A stretch of 64,000 nucleotides of DNA. It comes from Ceriagrion tenellum. Its lineage: Eukaryota > Arthropoda > Insecta > Odonata > Coenagrionidae. A program made the translations under genes and the position numbers. The notes under the pieces were generated by a model, which saw nothing but the letters and a program-made list of their open reading frames with translations, did not search any database and was not told the origin of the DNA. Location: NCBI GenBank assembly GCA_963169105.1, contig OY720634.1, positions 149,365,584 to 149,429,583 on the forward strand. Reading direction: 5' to 3'. Of the stretch, positions 13,540 through 27,179 are shown piece after piece (the stretch's first letter is position 1; each line of letters opens with the position of its first letter).

Positions 13540-13930
13540 GCACCGGATCGCTAGTGCTCTTCTCTCGTGAGTCGAGATATGTGAGTGGAGATTCAGTTGA
13601 AAGTGAGAGCCGCGGCGAGAGGGAGTGAAGGGCTGGATTTATGGCCGTCCACGTCGTTCTTCTTTTCCCTCCCTCCGCCCCTGCCGTCCTCCCCTTGCCC
13701 AGCCTCTCTCCGCCCTCCTCCTCATCTCATCCCGTAGCAGGTTTCTCGCGAGCCTGCGAGTGGATGCCAAAGGCGTGATCACTGCGGGTATTTTGCTAAA
13801 AGGTCGTCGGATTGCTGCGAGGGTAATAGGTTTAACGTGCACTCGCACGCCCGTCGTATTTATGTGCGCTGCTCTATCAGCTCGCACTCTTTTTATTCGC
13901 CGGAGCGCAATTCATGTGCGATAGCTGGCT
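13540..13930. other. CpG-rich island
   Basis: The centre is C/T-rich (ctccctccgcccctgccgtc) and ORFs on both strands are compositional. Confidence 0.5.
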
Positions 13931-15299
13931 GTCACGATGGGCTGTGAGTTTTGTTAACGCGGAGGGATTTTGAAGACTAATACCTTGCGTTCGTTTGCCA
14001 GGAGGTCGTAGATAAGGGGGCTGGACTCTGAGCCAATAGGCCAGGCACACGCGTCTACTGGAGCGGGTAATTGTGGATGTAGGGCCGTAAATATCCACAT
14101 TAATCATTCTCCCTCGCTGTGATTAGTTTTTATTTCAGTTAGCCGTTGGCTTGGTGTAATGGAAATAATGAGAACAGTATCAGGATTAATGCCAATCCTT
14201 TCAATGAGCGGTGGAGATAGCGGTGAATTTTAACGCCTGGATTGCGCTATAGCTTTATTTTATTGTTGCATTTTATTTCTTGTATCCACTCCAGTATTTA
14301 TTACAGTAGTTAAGTGCCGTTTTTATGACATGTCGTAGACTCTGTTTGTAAGAATTAAGAGAGTTTCAGTACAGAGTCTAATTGGTCTCCAGCAAATAGT
14401 TGTATTTGTTACCGCGCAATGTAGTATTGATCATTCTTGCAACACTTCATTTTGATTTGGAGCGGAAGAAGATGTAGTGAGAAACATGTCCATTAGTGCA
14501 GTCAGTTTGTCTGTATATACTGTGAAGTATATATGCTATTTTTAAGTCTTTATCACCAGATCTTCTCCTTTGTGGCGGCTATACCCTATTTTCTTGTTGG
14601 GAATTTGGCGTTGGCGTGTTGAGAGTTCCAGCGAAACAGAATACGTATGATTTTGGACTTATATTTCTCTGTCCTGCAACTTCTTTTTATTACTCTCTCA
14701 GTCGTCCAACATGTAGTTCAAATAATTGACTACGGGGTTGGTGTACAGTGCATATTATTATTGTTATGCATGGTCGGTTACGGGGTTTTTCATGTCTAGT
14801 CACGGTTATCTGGAAGATTCTACCGTATAATCGTGGTCCAAGGCGTAGCCATAATCGGCCCTTAGACCCTGGTTAATGTGAAGAATGCTGGCGGTTATAA
14901 AACTTCTTAGATCCTTATGTTTCTGACGCGATGCAGAATCGGAATGGAGGAAATGTTACTTCAATGAAATGGAGCCCCTCTTGGGATGCAGTTATGTATT
15001 GTATTTCACCGAAAATATTACCCAAGTGATTGAGAGGATAGCGAATGGGTAGATGTTTATAGTCGATTTGTTTCCCTAACTTTAAGTGTTTCAAAATTAA
15101 TTTTGCAACACATCTGTATATCTCTTGTAGAAGGAATAGGATGTTTTGCGATTCTCGTGGACGTTCAGCTTTTCGCGATATCAAGTGCCAGTAACGACTG
15201 CCTCTAAAAATACCTGTCATTACATGGCTCTTAGAGAGATGAGTTACAGTACGAATCAAGGCTATGTAATCACCTTCCCCCGTGGTGAAGCAGAAGTGA

Positions 15300-15770
15300 A
15301 TTTGTGCGCCTTCCGTCGCCCTCTCGCACTGTTCTAACACGAATGTGTCCGCACGGAGCTCGTCAGTTTACTTTGCAGCCTGTAATCCTCTTTGCTGCAC
15401 CATCCAATCTTTGGCCCCGATTACCATATCTCGCGCAGGCCCCTTGTGTGCGCGTGATGACGGCATCCCGGGATGCCTTCACATGGCCACCACCGAGATT
15501 GGTTCAGGTGCCGCGCGGAGATGGCCGCCGCGATCGGAACCGCCCCCATTCATTACCCGTCAAATTCCGAGTAATTTCTCGCTCCTCCGCCGGCCGGCTG
15601 GCAGGGAGCGAACGGCGGTCGCCCCTCTAGCCATGCCCCACCCCACGGCTTCGGAGCCGCGCAGGTTGCCGACACGCGCCGGCGGGATCCGCCGACCTCT
15701 TCGGGCTTCTCTAGTCCAGCTGTCATGTCGCCTCTCGCGCCTCGGTGATATTTTCCCTTGATCTACGCCC
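15300..15770. other. CpG-rich island
   Basis: High CpG (gccgccgcgatcgg, cgacacgcgccggcgg), less pyrimidine-biased than the others and so more like a classical promoter island. No adjacent exon recognised. Confidence 0.5.
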
Positions 15771-18400
15771 CTAATTTCTTGCTAAACATGGGTAATCGCT
15801 GTATTTTTTAGAGTAGGATCTACAGTTCAAATCCCTCTCTCGTCTGTGGTGTAAAATTTCGCCCACTCGATTGTAGTTTGAATAGCTCGTGTCCATTTGT
15901 CACTTATTTGAGGGTTTTAAAGTAAGTAGAAGGGAAGGCTTCCGACAAACTTCGGAATTTTGTAGGCTTTCTTCTACGTCGGTCATTTTTTATTTATCTC
16001 TCGTCTTTGGTCATTCCAGTTCGCTTCTTTACGCCAGAAGTGCTTATAAAAACCACGTCTGACCGAGCGGCCGAAGCGAACTGAGATGCTTGCGTGCACT
16101 ATCTGTCGCGTCCATAAGGGAATCAATGCGATATAAAGCACGAAAAACATAAAGCTTCAGGTTTAAAAATATGCTCGGCAGGGTATCGATTAACGTGTAA
16201 TATGGCGGTTATAATTGAATGCTGTAGCTTTATTAGTGCACGCAACTAACTTTTCCATGGTGAATGTGACCTAGGACTGGGGGAATTATTGGTACCTTGG
16301 GCCCGATACGTATAGGACTGTTAGTAGAAATATTTTGCAGATTCGAAGGCGGATGATGCATATGCGGAAACGATAGACGTATTCTGAGAGTTGTTCTTTT
16401 AGATTAACCTTGTTTCGTGTTCGCCTCAATTAAAGAAATCTTGTGGATTTCGTTTTATTCTATGTTCACCTTGTACGTGCGAGCGTATTTGATAGCTTTG
16501 CTTCTTGCTAGTTTCCTTGAAAGTGGCAAGATAGCCTGAGCTGTAAGGGAGTGTATACTCACTGCTGTTTCCCTCTTATGGCTGTATCAGGAAATAGTCT
16601 GCGCTCTTAAGAGGACGCATCTTATCCTTCGATAAGGAATAGTCGAATAGAAAATCCTCAAGATGGTGACACTTGCACCCGATCGAGGCATTTTGACGAC
16701 AGGAGACTTCCACAACAGGATAACTGTCGCTTAAGGCAGAAGTCGCTTGCAAATTGCTGCCTAGTCTCATCATCGCCGAAAACCACTAAGGTAGCTTATT
16801 GAATAAAAACCGATTACAAATGTTATCTTACAACCATGACGGCCGTTACTTTGCATTATCACAGAATGAAAATTGATACATCTCGCTTTGTTTACGATTT
16901 TTCAATACACTCATTAGTTTTTCTAAAAATGTACTCAATATATTGCTGTTTCCGTGATGGTTTATTTATGCATCGAGATAAAAATTTCACATTTGAGATA
17001 CAGTCCTTCTATGGCAAAGGTTTATTGCATATGTTCTGAAATTTTCAAGTCAATGACTTAAGTCTTTCGCAAAAAATCTGGGGTCGGAAATCATGACAGA
17101 TTCGATCGGTCGGGCCGGTGTGATGCGTCGCCTTAATTATCGAGTCAAAGTCTTTAGGACTTATTTTAAGCATACACTTAGTCAGGTATCTCATTGTCAG
17201 GTGTAATCTTAAGTACAGGAGCTTTGACTTGTTAGTAATGATCCTCTTATGCTATATTTTTAGTCTTGAGCCAAACCGTGAAGAACAGCGTGTAGCTAGA
17301 TTTTTCAGTTGAAATTTCAGGAATTTGAGTATTTGCTTGTGAATTCGATACGCTCTGAACTTAGTTAATTCAGCGTCTTACACAGAAATGCGAACAAGTA
17401 CGTCGTTCGTCTGAGAATATTTTCTTTTAAGATGTTGTGTTAATATTCCATTTTTGGACAGGAAACGAAAGGAACGTGTGGAATGTAATGTTGTTTTGGT
17501 GTTTTTAACTGCCATTACTACCCAGGTGTTCTAATTTTTCTATTTATGGCCTTTTTTTATTTTATGTGTGAGTGAAATCGATATTCATTCGTATCACCGT
17601 TCGTACGTCGCTCAGTCTCCAATGAGTTCTCTCCTCGGGATCCTGTATGAATAATGACCCGCAGCGGAAACACGTACGAGGCAACCACATGTCATGGTTA
17701 CCCGCAGAAAAACTTGAGGAGGCATGTACGCCTGCTCCATTATGCCTGCACACACATTAAAGAGCCCTCTTTTCTCGAGCACTTTGCCTTTGGCCAAGCC
17801 GCTCATCCTTGTGTATTCGGCTTGGGACAGGTTGGGTAGGGGATGATAGATGTTCGAAATATTTTAGGTTATTTGCTTCCATTGCTACCCAATCATAAAA
17901 TTTAAGTTGGATTTAGTTCGATATAAGGCAAAGCACTCTAGTTTGTATTAACGTTTCAAGAAGCCTTGCGGATAGACAAGTAAGGTTAATTATTAATTAG
18001 TTAATAATTAGGTGTAATGTCCTGTGCTACAGGGACATCATAAGGCAAACTTATTAGGAGTCACGTTGAGATGTGTACGTACTCATAAGTAAAGCTAACA
18101 GTTCTCTCTCATCCAGAATTTTATTGCAGTTACTTCAGACTTTTCTATCAAATTTGATTGCAAATGAGTTGGGGCTTACTTCAGTAAAAACTTACATTAT
18201 ACGTGCGAGCTCCAGATTCCAGTTACCTATCGATGAAATAATTGCTCAGTCATTTTGGCAAAGTCATTATAGGTCCTCATAAAAAGTAGAGATTAATTAA
18301 GTGCAGCGTTGGTTGATTGCTTTTCTGGCGTTGAGTAAAGTCTATACTGGCACCTCTCATTTCACGTTAGCAGTTGGGTAGTGAGCGGTAAAAGGTGTAA
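15770..18400. other. non-coding stretch
   Basis: No gene recognised. A small AT palindrome taattattaattagttaat lies near 17990. Two minus-strand and one plus-strand ORFs around 17562-17839 overlap each other, which suggests a repeat or chance rather than an exon. Confidence 0.4.
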
Positions 18401-19231
18401 TAACGTCCAATGTCTCCCTGGAGGGAACGCGTATGGGGAATACCTACCGCATACCTCCCTCTCAGTCTCTCCATCTTTCCGCGGCGTGAAAGTGTTTTAA
18501 ATCGATTTTGGATGGCCGTTCATCTTTATTTCCTTCCCCTCCTGAACGTGGGCGCGACGTCTTTTAAATCGGCGAGTCTAATGTGGGACGCTGCGTCGTC
18601 CGAAAAAAAAACAAGCGGCGGATCCGTGGGTGTTTTTGTGGTGCTCGCTTCCCAGCTCTGCGTTCCTTCTCGAGATCATAGTAATTGCGGTGAGAGATGT
18701 CCGGAGCATCGGACGGATGCATCTTCATGGGATGAGGTTCGCCTTTTAGTTCTTCATTTGAGCCTCCTTCTAGCCGTGAGGAGTAGTCGAGCGCTTTTCG
18801 CGAGTACTGTTTCCGAGAGAAATCTTTTTCAACTGACCGTATTCACCGAATTACCTTTCCGTGGTGAATAATCGTTCCTGCGTTCTTTTAATTTGGAGAA
18901 ACGTGCTTAAAATTTATTATTAAACAACTATGAAACTGTAAATTTTTGTTGGTATATTTTACATCACCAGTTGTATCAGACCAAAGATTGGTTTGCAGCT
19001 GCTGTCCATTTCATTCTCCTCTTTACCAACTGCTTATTCATTCCTATATTCATTCATTGATTACATTCCTACATTAATTCTTGGGTCTTCCTCTGGTGAC
19101 TTTCCCCTCTCTTTTACCTTTAACGATGTACCTCACAAACCCATCTTGCCTCAGGGCGAGTCCAATTCAACTGGTTCTTCTTTTCTAAATAATGTTCCAA
19201 ATGGTCATCTCCCAAAACACTATCCTTTACA

Positions 19232-19300
19232 CGGCTGGTGTCCTAATACCTCCTGCCACACGCCCATGTGGCGGCTATCAGGGTAGTATGTAGGTGTTGA
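19232..19300 (+). mobile_element. LINE 3' tail, second subfamily
   Basis: ggctggtgtcctaatacctc, ctgccacacgcc, atgtggcggc and gtagtatgtaggtgttg follow the same architecture as the main LINE tail but with a different leader, so a related subfamily. It lies inside the minus-strand LINE remnant. Confidence 0.55.
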
Positions 19301-19374
19301 TAAGTTCCTTTCCTTTTCCTATCTTCTGTAGACTTCAAAATTCCTTATTTTATCGTCATTCCTTCAATTTGTCC

Positions 19375-19644
19375 TCAGCATCCTTCTCCAGTACCTGGTT
19401 TCGAAGGCTTCTGGTCTGTCCTGGTCTGCTTTACAAACGGTTCAATCTTCCGATCCTTCGAGTGCACGCCCCATACAAATGTTTTCACATACTGTTTTCT
19501 AGTTTGTTGTCCTATCTTAATTAAACACAGCAGTTGTCTTTGAACAATTAACACTTTCTCAGCTTGGGCTGTTCTTTGCTTGATGTCCGTTGAACTTCTT
19601 CCGTCCCACGTGACGGAACTTGCGAGATAAGTGAAGGATCCCAC
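19375..19644 (-). pseudogene. reverse transcriptase C-terminal fragment
   Basis: The 89-codon frame reads FTYLASSVTWDGRSSTDIKQ, then AQAEKVL, RQLLC and TRKQYVKTFVWGV. This is the familiar segment after the catalytic domain of LINE reverse transcriptases (F-YLGS--T-DGR---DIK-RI--AK). The expected ending with YG-ETWT is lost after a frameshift. It is a fragment of the element at 18950-20058. Confidence 0.75.
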
Positions 19645-20059
19645 TTGTTAATTTCTCTCGGTGTGACTTTTGCATTCAAATTCTCTCTTCCGCATACTAG
19701 GTTTTCCATTCAGTTCAGCATTCTCGTCAGATCTTTTCTCAGTAAGGATTGCTTTGTCATCAGCAAAGCTCATCATCATGCATTTTCTACCCGAAATTGT
19801 ACGCCCGTTTTTCATTTTTAATTCATTTCATTTATCGCTTTTTAATGATCATTGGCGCATTTTTGAAGATCATTGGCGAAAAAATGCATCCTTGTTGTAC
19901 TCCTATCCTCTTTTCTGTTTCCTCTGCATTTCCGCCTCATTTTATCACTACCAGCAGTACCGCACTTTCATCTCGTCTGCCATAAAATGATACCCCTAAG
20001 TTCCTCGGTGTAGCAAGCATTCTATTCTAAGTTACGTTGTCGTAAGATTTTGTCTAGGT

Positions 20060-20108
20060 CAGCGTTTCCCGATCTTTTTGAGCAACAGAGCCCTTTTCAA
20101 AGGAACTG
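20060..20108 (+). mobile_element. hAT-type terminal fragment
   Basis: cagcgtttcccgatcttttt followed by gagcaacagagcccttttc resembles the ends of hAT elements (CAG-GGTTC-CAA-CTTTTT...CCCTTT). It stops where the TTAA-bounded MITE begins. I found no matching opposite end on the far side. Confidence 0.35.
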
Positions 20109-20457
20109 TTAAGCCCCGTTCACAACAACTGAACTTGACTTAACTTGGCGCGACTTAGGAGTTGAGTCCGTTAGAAAGCAACACACCGGTTCACAACAAC
20201 TTAAAGTGGCTTAACTCGACTTGGCGTAGTCTTGGAGTTGAGCATTTCTCAACTTTCACTTAAGTCTAGCCAATAGCAAGGCCTGGTTTACTATCGAAAA
20301 GGCTAGGGAAAAGGGGATTACGATATCGATAAGGCCCATCAATCGATTGTAATACGGACTTTGAAAGTAGCGTGCTGTGATTGGTTGGGAATTTCAGGCC
20401 CCGATTGGCCCTCGGGAACAGCTTAAGCCAAGTTAAGTTGATGTGAACGGGGCTTAA
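20109..20457. mobile_element. TTAA-bounded MITE with inverted ends
   Basis: The element runs from TTAAGCCCCGTTCACA to TGTGAACGGGGCTTAA, with a perfect terminal match of 14 bases (16 with one mismatch). Further in, aacttgacttaacttgg mirrors ccaagttaagttg. A block of about 75 bases beginning gttcacaacaact and ending ggagttgag is duplicated in tandem near the left end. It has no coding capacity. TTAA ends suggest piggyBac-type mobilisation, but CCCCGTTCACA ends also occur in Harbinger-type elements. Confidence 0.75.
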
Positions 20458-20459
20458 GT

Positions 20460-23400
20460 CGAAGCGCTCCGAAGAATATTAAGTGCTTAGTTCTACGTTG
20501 CATATTGCACACTATACGTATACGGAATTTATGAATAAAAGGTGTGTTTGCGTGTATGTGTGTGTGTATACAATAAACTGTGTGTGCACAATTTGCTGTT
20601 CCCATTACGTAGGCATGCATTTACTATCTTATTGCGGAATGTATTCCTTCGTTAATTGATTTTTAACGTAAACACCCACTTTTGACAGGCTTCACTTGTG
20701 GGCTGCCTGAATATATTTTGGACTGGTTGAATTCCACGGACGCGTTGATCATTTACAACGCTGAGCCAAGTGAATACTGAAGAAAATCATGTGTGCAGTG
20801 CACCTGCTGTTGCAGTTTTCAAGGAGTTGGATTTGTGAAATAATTGAATGTTTCTACTCTTTTCTCCGAGCTTATTTTGAGGTCTTGCCTTTTACGCGTT
20901 TCATTTATCTTATCTACGTCAATCATATGTAACACCTTGCTATTTCACTATTGGTTTTCTGAGGAACGCTAATGAGTATGGATTTCGGTCTTTCTTGAAC
21001 AAATGGTCGCCTAATCATAAAGCTTATTATGAAACATAGGTTGTGGGGAATCATTTTGAGGAAGAAGAAATGGGATATCTGTTGCCCTTGCACTGTTTGT
21101 GAAGTAAAGGAAGTTAGTGTCGTAATTCTTGGCTGGATCCATTCGTGGCGTACGAATATTAGTGAAAGTTGTTTCCCGGTGAAGACGTGAAAACGTCGAA
21201 GGTATACATAGTGGATAGGGCATAACAATGGTGGAATGCTGCTTGTGATGTGCGGGTGTGCATCATCGCGTGACCAAAAATATTATTGCTTCTTATTATT
21301 GAGTTCTAATAACACTCTTGGGGATCCAGGTGGCGATGCTAGAGCGAAACATGGTTTGAGCATGTTTGCTTGTTAAACTGCCCGTGAAAAGTTAAAAATA
21401 ATGGCATGCCGGTCGGTATTTATAGCCCTCTGCTGTATTTGGCTCATTCGTTGCGAGAAGATAATAGGATTGTTTTTGTTCTCGAATTTTGTGCATTTTT
21501 GTCTTGTTCCTGGATTTCGTTTTTCAGATGGCGATTCATATATTTGAGAAAACTATGATTAAAGGGGGCATCATGTTTAACAATAGCAACGTGGGTTGTT
21601 ACTTTTCTTCCATTTACTTCTTACGTGAGTGGCGCTGAATGTCATTCGGCAGTTCTCACCCGTCAACTCACTCGTTTCCCTTCCTGCTACCTTCACTTTG
21701 AATGTGAATGTCTCCAGTGTGCACCCGCCACTGGGCCATGGTTGATTGATAATATGCCTTGCTTTGGATACATTCTTTTCTATTTTAAGTCATAACAGTT
21801 ACCTAGGAATTGTCGATGGATTAAACTTGGGGAATGTGATCGTGTCGTATTCGTGATGCTGTGTTTTAACATGTGAGATTGTACTTATGCCCCGTCGTGC
21901 GATGAAGCATGTTTGGCTATGTGACCATAAAATTGTTTGCTTCTTTCCAAGTGAGCCGAAATTTGAGAAGCTGGAGATAAGGCCTTGGTGAGTAATATAA
22001 GGGTGGCATCCAGTTGCGAACGGCTCTATGTCACAATTATGTGTGGCAAAGATGTATTGAAGGACGGAAACTGGCGAATGTATCTTCCTCTTAAAATGTG
22101 TTCAATTTTTAGGAGTATTGACTGTGTGAACCTACTCGGCGTGCGATATTACGCCTTGAAACCCCTGGAAACCCATTTTTGAATTAAGGTAATTCAGCTA
22201 TTTGATCGAATAGCCTATCGCGCGTCTCGCCCAAAATCTACGGTATTATTATTCTTGGTCATGTGCGATAGCATTTTCATCCGAATGTCTCTTTTTGCTC
22301 CGATTATATTTACAGAACTCGCAGCGATGCATACCTTATGCTAGCAGACTTTGCAAGAAGGTAATGCTAACAACGTTTAATCCAACGGTCGGCTAACTGC
22401 AAATTTTGGTCAGTTATTTTTTGGCTCAGAAGTAAAAATGGTGTTAAATATTCAATATACTGACTTAATATGTGACATTTTCGTGTGATTTCATTCGCAA
22501 AATGGCGATTTTTCCTCGTTTTATAAACATGTCTTTTGATTAATCAAAAGACACGATTGTTTATAAAATGAAAAAAAGTTCCTTATTTGGAAATAATATG
22601 TTCATGGCTCTAAAATAATAGTCAAGTTGTTGTAATGGACAGGTTTAGCTGTTACGTCTCTGAGTTTGCCGACCCCAGCTATTTATGAAGTCGACGTTTT
22701 AATGATGTTCTCTTTTGTCAAATTTTGACTGAGGGACTGTGGGCTGACGGAAAATCGCCAAAAAGTCGTCAGAGAACAGCACTTCTCATTTCTGTCTCGT
22801 GTTCCTAGTATGTTATGTTCCTAAACATCCACCACTTTCCGCTGTACTATGCTCCCCCGAGGGACTTCATTTAAAAAATGAGAAATTTCTAACGTCTCTA
22901 CTATATCTCGTCCGAAATTTAACAGTGACTGGTTCTTATTTGTTCTCAACCATTTCAAAAATAAAGGGATTGCTCACCGTGGTAATTTTTACAGCATCCC
23001 CCGTAGGTCTTCTGTTGTGAAGGCATTTTCATCATACGGTGCGAAAAAGTGAGTTAATTTGGACTCGAATAGATGTTCAGTAGAACTTTGCGTAATCGAA
23101 ATACGAGGGACTGGACCATTTCGTATGATCAATGGTTTACATTCAAAAGTCAATTTGATGAAAATACGCTCAACTGTTATTTTTGTAACGTTACTTTATT
23201 TGTATCGTCAATATCAATGACTATACCTCACAAAAATTTCTTTCTTTCAATAAATTGAAAATTTTCTTCACTTTTTTTCGTAGTGGTTGCAGGCAGCTTA
23301 ATCTCTCCATCTCTTTCAGTGTTTCTTGTTGGTTGCGGCTAACATGGGCTTCCGTTTAGCGGGGTTCTACTGTATTTAATTTATTACTGAGAATTATATA

Positions 23401-23500
23401 GTTACAGTTACATAAAACTATATTTTCCGTCGTTAACATTACTGTTCTCACATCATGCTTATTCCAGCTACTGATATTGTTTGACAACATTCGAATATGG
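20460..23500. other. AT-rich non-coding stretch
   Basis: Apart from the hairpin at 22517 I see no gene or element. Confidence 0.4.
22517..22570. repeat. hairpin palindrome without loop
   Basis: gttttataaacatgtctttt then GATTAATC then aaaagacacgattgtttata and aaatg. The arms TTTTATAAACA/TGTTTATAAAA and TGTCTTTTGATT/AATCAAAAGACA pair with a three-base bulge. The size suits a small MITE core. Confidence 0.6.
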
Positions 23501-23559
23501 CCTCCATTTTGATTAGGAAAAATTCTCATTCAAACTATCTAAGCGAGCGTCGCCCCGTC

Positions 23560-23960
23560 GGAGATGTTCTGCACGTTTGACTGGAAGGAGGAGTGCGAGG
23601 TAGTGATACAGGCTAAGTGAAGAATCGTCGTTTTTCGGCGGCGGCAGTGGAAGTCGGAGGTGGGGCGGGTCGTGCCCCACCCGCGTGCCCATTCTCCGTC
23701 CATCGCATTCCCTCGAATCTTCATCGGACCAAGGAGAATCGGGAATCCCCACCCTCACTCCTGGAGTCGGGGTCGACACTCACCCACCCACCCACCCATC
23801 CTCCCACCCACTCATCCATTTCCCTCCATTCGCCCCCGAGAGAAGAGGACGTGGAATACTTTCCCCCCCACCACTCCCCTTCCGCAGCCCACCGAAAGGA
23901 AATTTCGGGTGACCTCGGGATTCGGTATGCTCTCGTTGGGCTCGGTTTTTTTTTCGTCCA
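23560..23960. other. C-rich CpG island
   Basis: Contains the CCCA microsatellite and overlapping ORFs in several frames. No gene supported. Confidence 0.5.
23784..23820. repeat. CCCA microsatellite
   Basis: cacccacccacccacccatc with further imperfect units, inside a C-rich island. Confidence 0.8.
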
Positions 23961-26900
23961 CTGCCCACATCTCCGTCGAATACGACAGTTACCTCATTAT
24001 CGACCTGTGCTTTTCGTTCTTTTGCATGCGCTTTTGTGCTGTAGAGTAATGCGTTAGCGTCATCTTCAATGTGCAAGTGTGCCACAATTCCACATTTATT
24101 TGACAGTATGGCTCACATGGGGAATGTTATTACCAAACTCACGCTCCGTGTCCTCACCCTGCGGCCACGTAGGTGACCGTTTCCATCATATTGTTGAATT
24201 TAATGAAGTAATTTTATGGAATAATATGTGCACATTGGAAAGCTCCTAAAGTTTGGGAAAGTAGACGGCCCAAGAACTAAGCCACGTTTCCTATGCCTTT
24301 GGCAACATCGCACCTTCTGCATTATGGAAATTACAAAGGAAGCGAAACTCCATTAAAGCTCACGCTGTCAACTGATAGTAGAATATACTACATATCCCTG
24401 GGTGTTCTTATCTGTCATACTTCCTTCTTCAACCTTTTCTTCTACTCGATATGTTACATTTCTAAATTGTGACTTATGGACGTTATACGGGGTGGCGACC
24501 GACGCCTGAGATCATTTTCGTCATTAATGTTAGGGTGCTCGGAAGGGAAGGGGTAGGTTATGTTGAGAGAGGACGGAGGATGGTGAAGAAACCCGGCTGA
24601 GGTGCCAGCCTCCTCTTGATGAAATGCATCAAAGGGTCTTTTCCGATGGACAGAGGACCGCTTTTTAAATGCTCTTCACTGAGAACAGATATTAAAATCG
24701 AGATTCTTTTGAAAACTTATCACATCTGCCGGTTATAAGCAAACTTTGAAATCGGGGTTCGAGTGCTTTACACACCTCATCTACTCAATTAATGTTTTAA
24801 CATGGTCTGCTCACAAAAGTTGAATTAAGTATCTGTAGTTGGGATGAATGTTACGAATTAATTGTCAGATAATTGAATGTCATTCAAATACGCTTTCATG
24901 AATATATGCTTCATAATCAATTATTTGCAATTTGTGTGTTTGGTTTTAAGATACATCATCATGACTGACAAAACTTTTTGACATCTCTTTAAGCATCCAG
25001 TGTTTTTATGTTCAGGAAACATTGTTCTACTTAAATCTGTTGGAATCTACCCAAGGCACCTTATATTTGCAATTCATAACTTAAGTTTTTAACGGCGACA
25101 TTCATAATGATTTACATTGTAGACACCTAAAGCGTGTTATTTGTATTAGAGATGTGTGTTATTTTGTATATTTTGTGTTGTTGAATGTGGTGGCGCTGTA
25201 TATTTTAGTATTTGTAGCTGGCAAGTAGATCTCTGAAGAAGCCTTGCATGGAAAGGACGACCATGTTATACCCATCATGCTCGTCCATGCCTTAATCTTT
25301 AAATGCCAAAACCTCTAGACTAGACTACTTTTTCTCCGTGATTATAGTTTTTAAATGTAGACGATGAATGTCTTCTGTCATGGACTGAGGAATTTCGTAC
25401 CGGTGAAAAAGAACTCACGATTTTCCCCATGAGTGCTCATCGCGTTAGTGTGGAAGTCCTTAGTTCAGCGTTTCAGTCAATCATTGCAATTTTTAACGGA
25501 AAATTTAGACATTCCCAAAATTGACGTAAATGTTCGCCGTGGGCGTAAAACCTGACTACCAAATCTGTGGAGACTGCGGGTGTTTGTTCAGTGGTCTTAA
25601 CGTCACGATTCCGTGGGTATAATCGAAATTTTATGGCTTCGTTGCGGCGAGTCTTTTCGGTCGTGCTTACATTTTTTGGAGCCCTTCAAAAAAAGCCGTA
25701 GATTCCCTTTTCAAGACGCTCGGTGAGGAAGGTCTCGGCGTGAAGTGGATCCTCCCGTCCGTATTCGGTCGGCAAATTCAATTTTTCATCCTCTTCATTT
25801 CGGAGATGGCGATTATTCGCACGTACGGCCTTGTGTTTACCTCGGGGGAAGCCGTCTTTAAGGACGGGCATTCCTTCATGCCCTTCAGAAAGCACTCAAG
25901 TGCGAGGTACTTTCGTAAGTTTGGAAAGGGCTGGTTTCGGCTGAGAAGGGGAGTAATTTCGAGACCTGGGTCATGTCTTTACGCGCTATTTCTTTTGGCT
26001 CATCGTCCCGCGGGCGTTATCAAATAATGGCTGTTGTGTTCAGCGTGACTTCTTTTTTTCTGTGATTAAGCTAGTGCCAACACGGTAGGCCGTTGTTAAA
26101 ATCCAATTATGCTTCATCTAAACGTGATAGCATGGTATTCAGAGATCTGTGTGGTGGAATTTGACGTGCTGTTGTTGATTAGCGTTGAAATAGCCTCGCG
26201 TAATGAACCTGTCATAACTAGTTCCTTTAAGCCCTATTTTTCCTTATTTTACCTTTTTCATTATGTGTACTTGTAGTTCGTATTGAGCGGCTGGGGCTTG
26301 TTTATTCTTAATATGTTTAGCGTACTTAAATTGCAACTACGCGAGACTTCGGTAAGAGAACATGAGCCCATAAAAATGATTTAAAATGTATTATTTTCTG
26401 GAATTTAAACGAACTTTAGGTTGTATCATCACCCAATGAAATGGTTTTGCGGCTATAATTATTAGTTATAGTGATATAATTTGATGCTAATGTATTGCAG
26501 ACTTCATTTTCGAATTAAAGGTATTATTTTATATTTGCAGTATGTTGTCATGCAAAATATATGGTAAATTGCTGTTTTATAATGCCATTCATAGTGTCTT
26601 TTGATAATGAGTACATAACTTCATTATACCTACAGTTATGAAACAAATCAGTTGACAATCGCTAAGAGATTTCTAGACGATTTGGTAATTCTTCTCATTT
26701 CATGTCTGTTAGTTCGCGGCAGAATATGCTTCCCCGATGCTTTAGTAATCATGTAATTTAAATTACTTTTCATTGAGGTGTAGATTTTAAATTAGCCGTT
26801 GGAGATCGTAAAATTTTCGCGGTCTTCTTTCTTTTTTATCCTTGCATACGTCTCTTCCTCTACTTGAGGAAATGTTTTTCTATGCTCGAATAGGGCATGA

Positions 26901-27150
26901 TGCATGCACTTGTCATTGTTCTTTATGAAGCATCTATTCAGTTCTCCTCTTCACGATCCGACGCAATTTTCCGCATCGTGGCCTCTTCATGTGACTTCCG
27001 ATCGTTAAACTCTCTTCGAAAAATATCCCTTCGTTAGGCCGCCGTGTATTCGTGTGTAACGGTGCAAAAAACTAACATCTCCACCAATTGCCGCGACATT
27101 CTATCGCATGCTGCCCTCGGCCCTCTCGTATGAGTTTTATAAGGGTCGTA
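23960..27150. other. non-coding stretch
   Basis: No exon of SMG6 or any other known protein could be read. Overlapping ORFs on both strands at 25686-26027 have no recognisable domain. Confidence 0.4.
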
Positions 27151-27179
27151 AAAGTCAGTGACCACTGCTAAAAACAGCA

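Larger units (their letters stand above)
18950..20058 (-). mobile_element. decayed LINE remnant (RTE/Jockey-like)
   Basis: Read on the minus strand this begins with a degenerate FADD-type reverse-transcriptase segment (MMMSFADDKAIL around 19770), continues into a C-terminal reverse-transcriptase region, and ends in a 3' part with gcagctgcaaaccaatcttt and ggtctgatacaactg near 18950-19000. Many stops and shifts show it is old. A plus-strand LINE tail (19232-19300) is inserted in it. Confidence 0.65.

Noticed and set aside
14915..15340. 141-codon minus-strand ORF
   Set aside because: It begins with GTG, shows no known motif and partly overlaps a CpG island. Most likely chance.
17562..17839. Three overlapping ORFs
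   Set aside because: Mutually overlapping on both strands without domain evidence. Possibly a dispersed repeat, but no second copy seen in the window.
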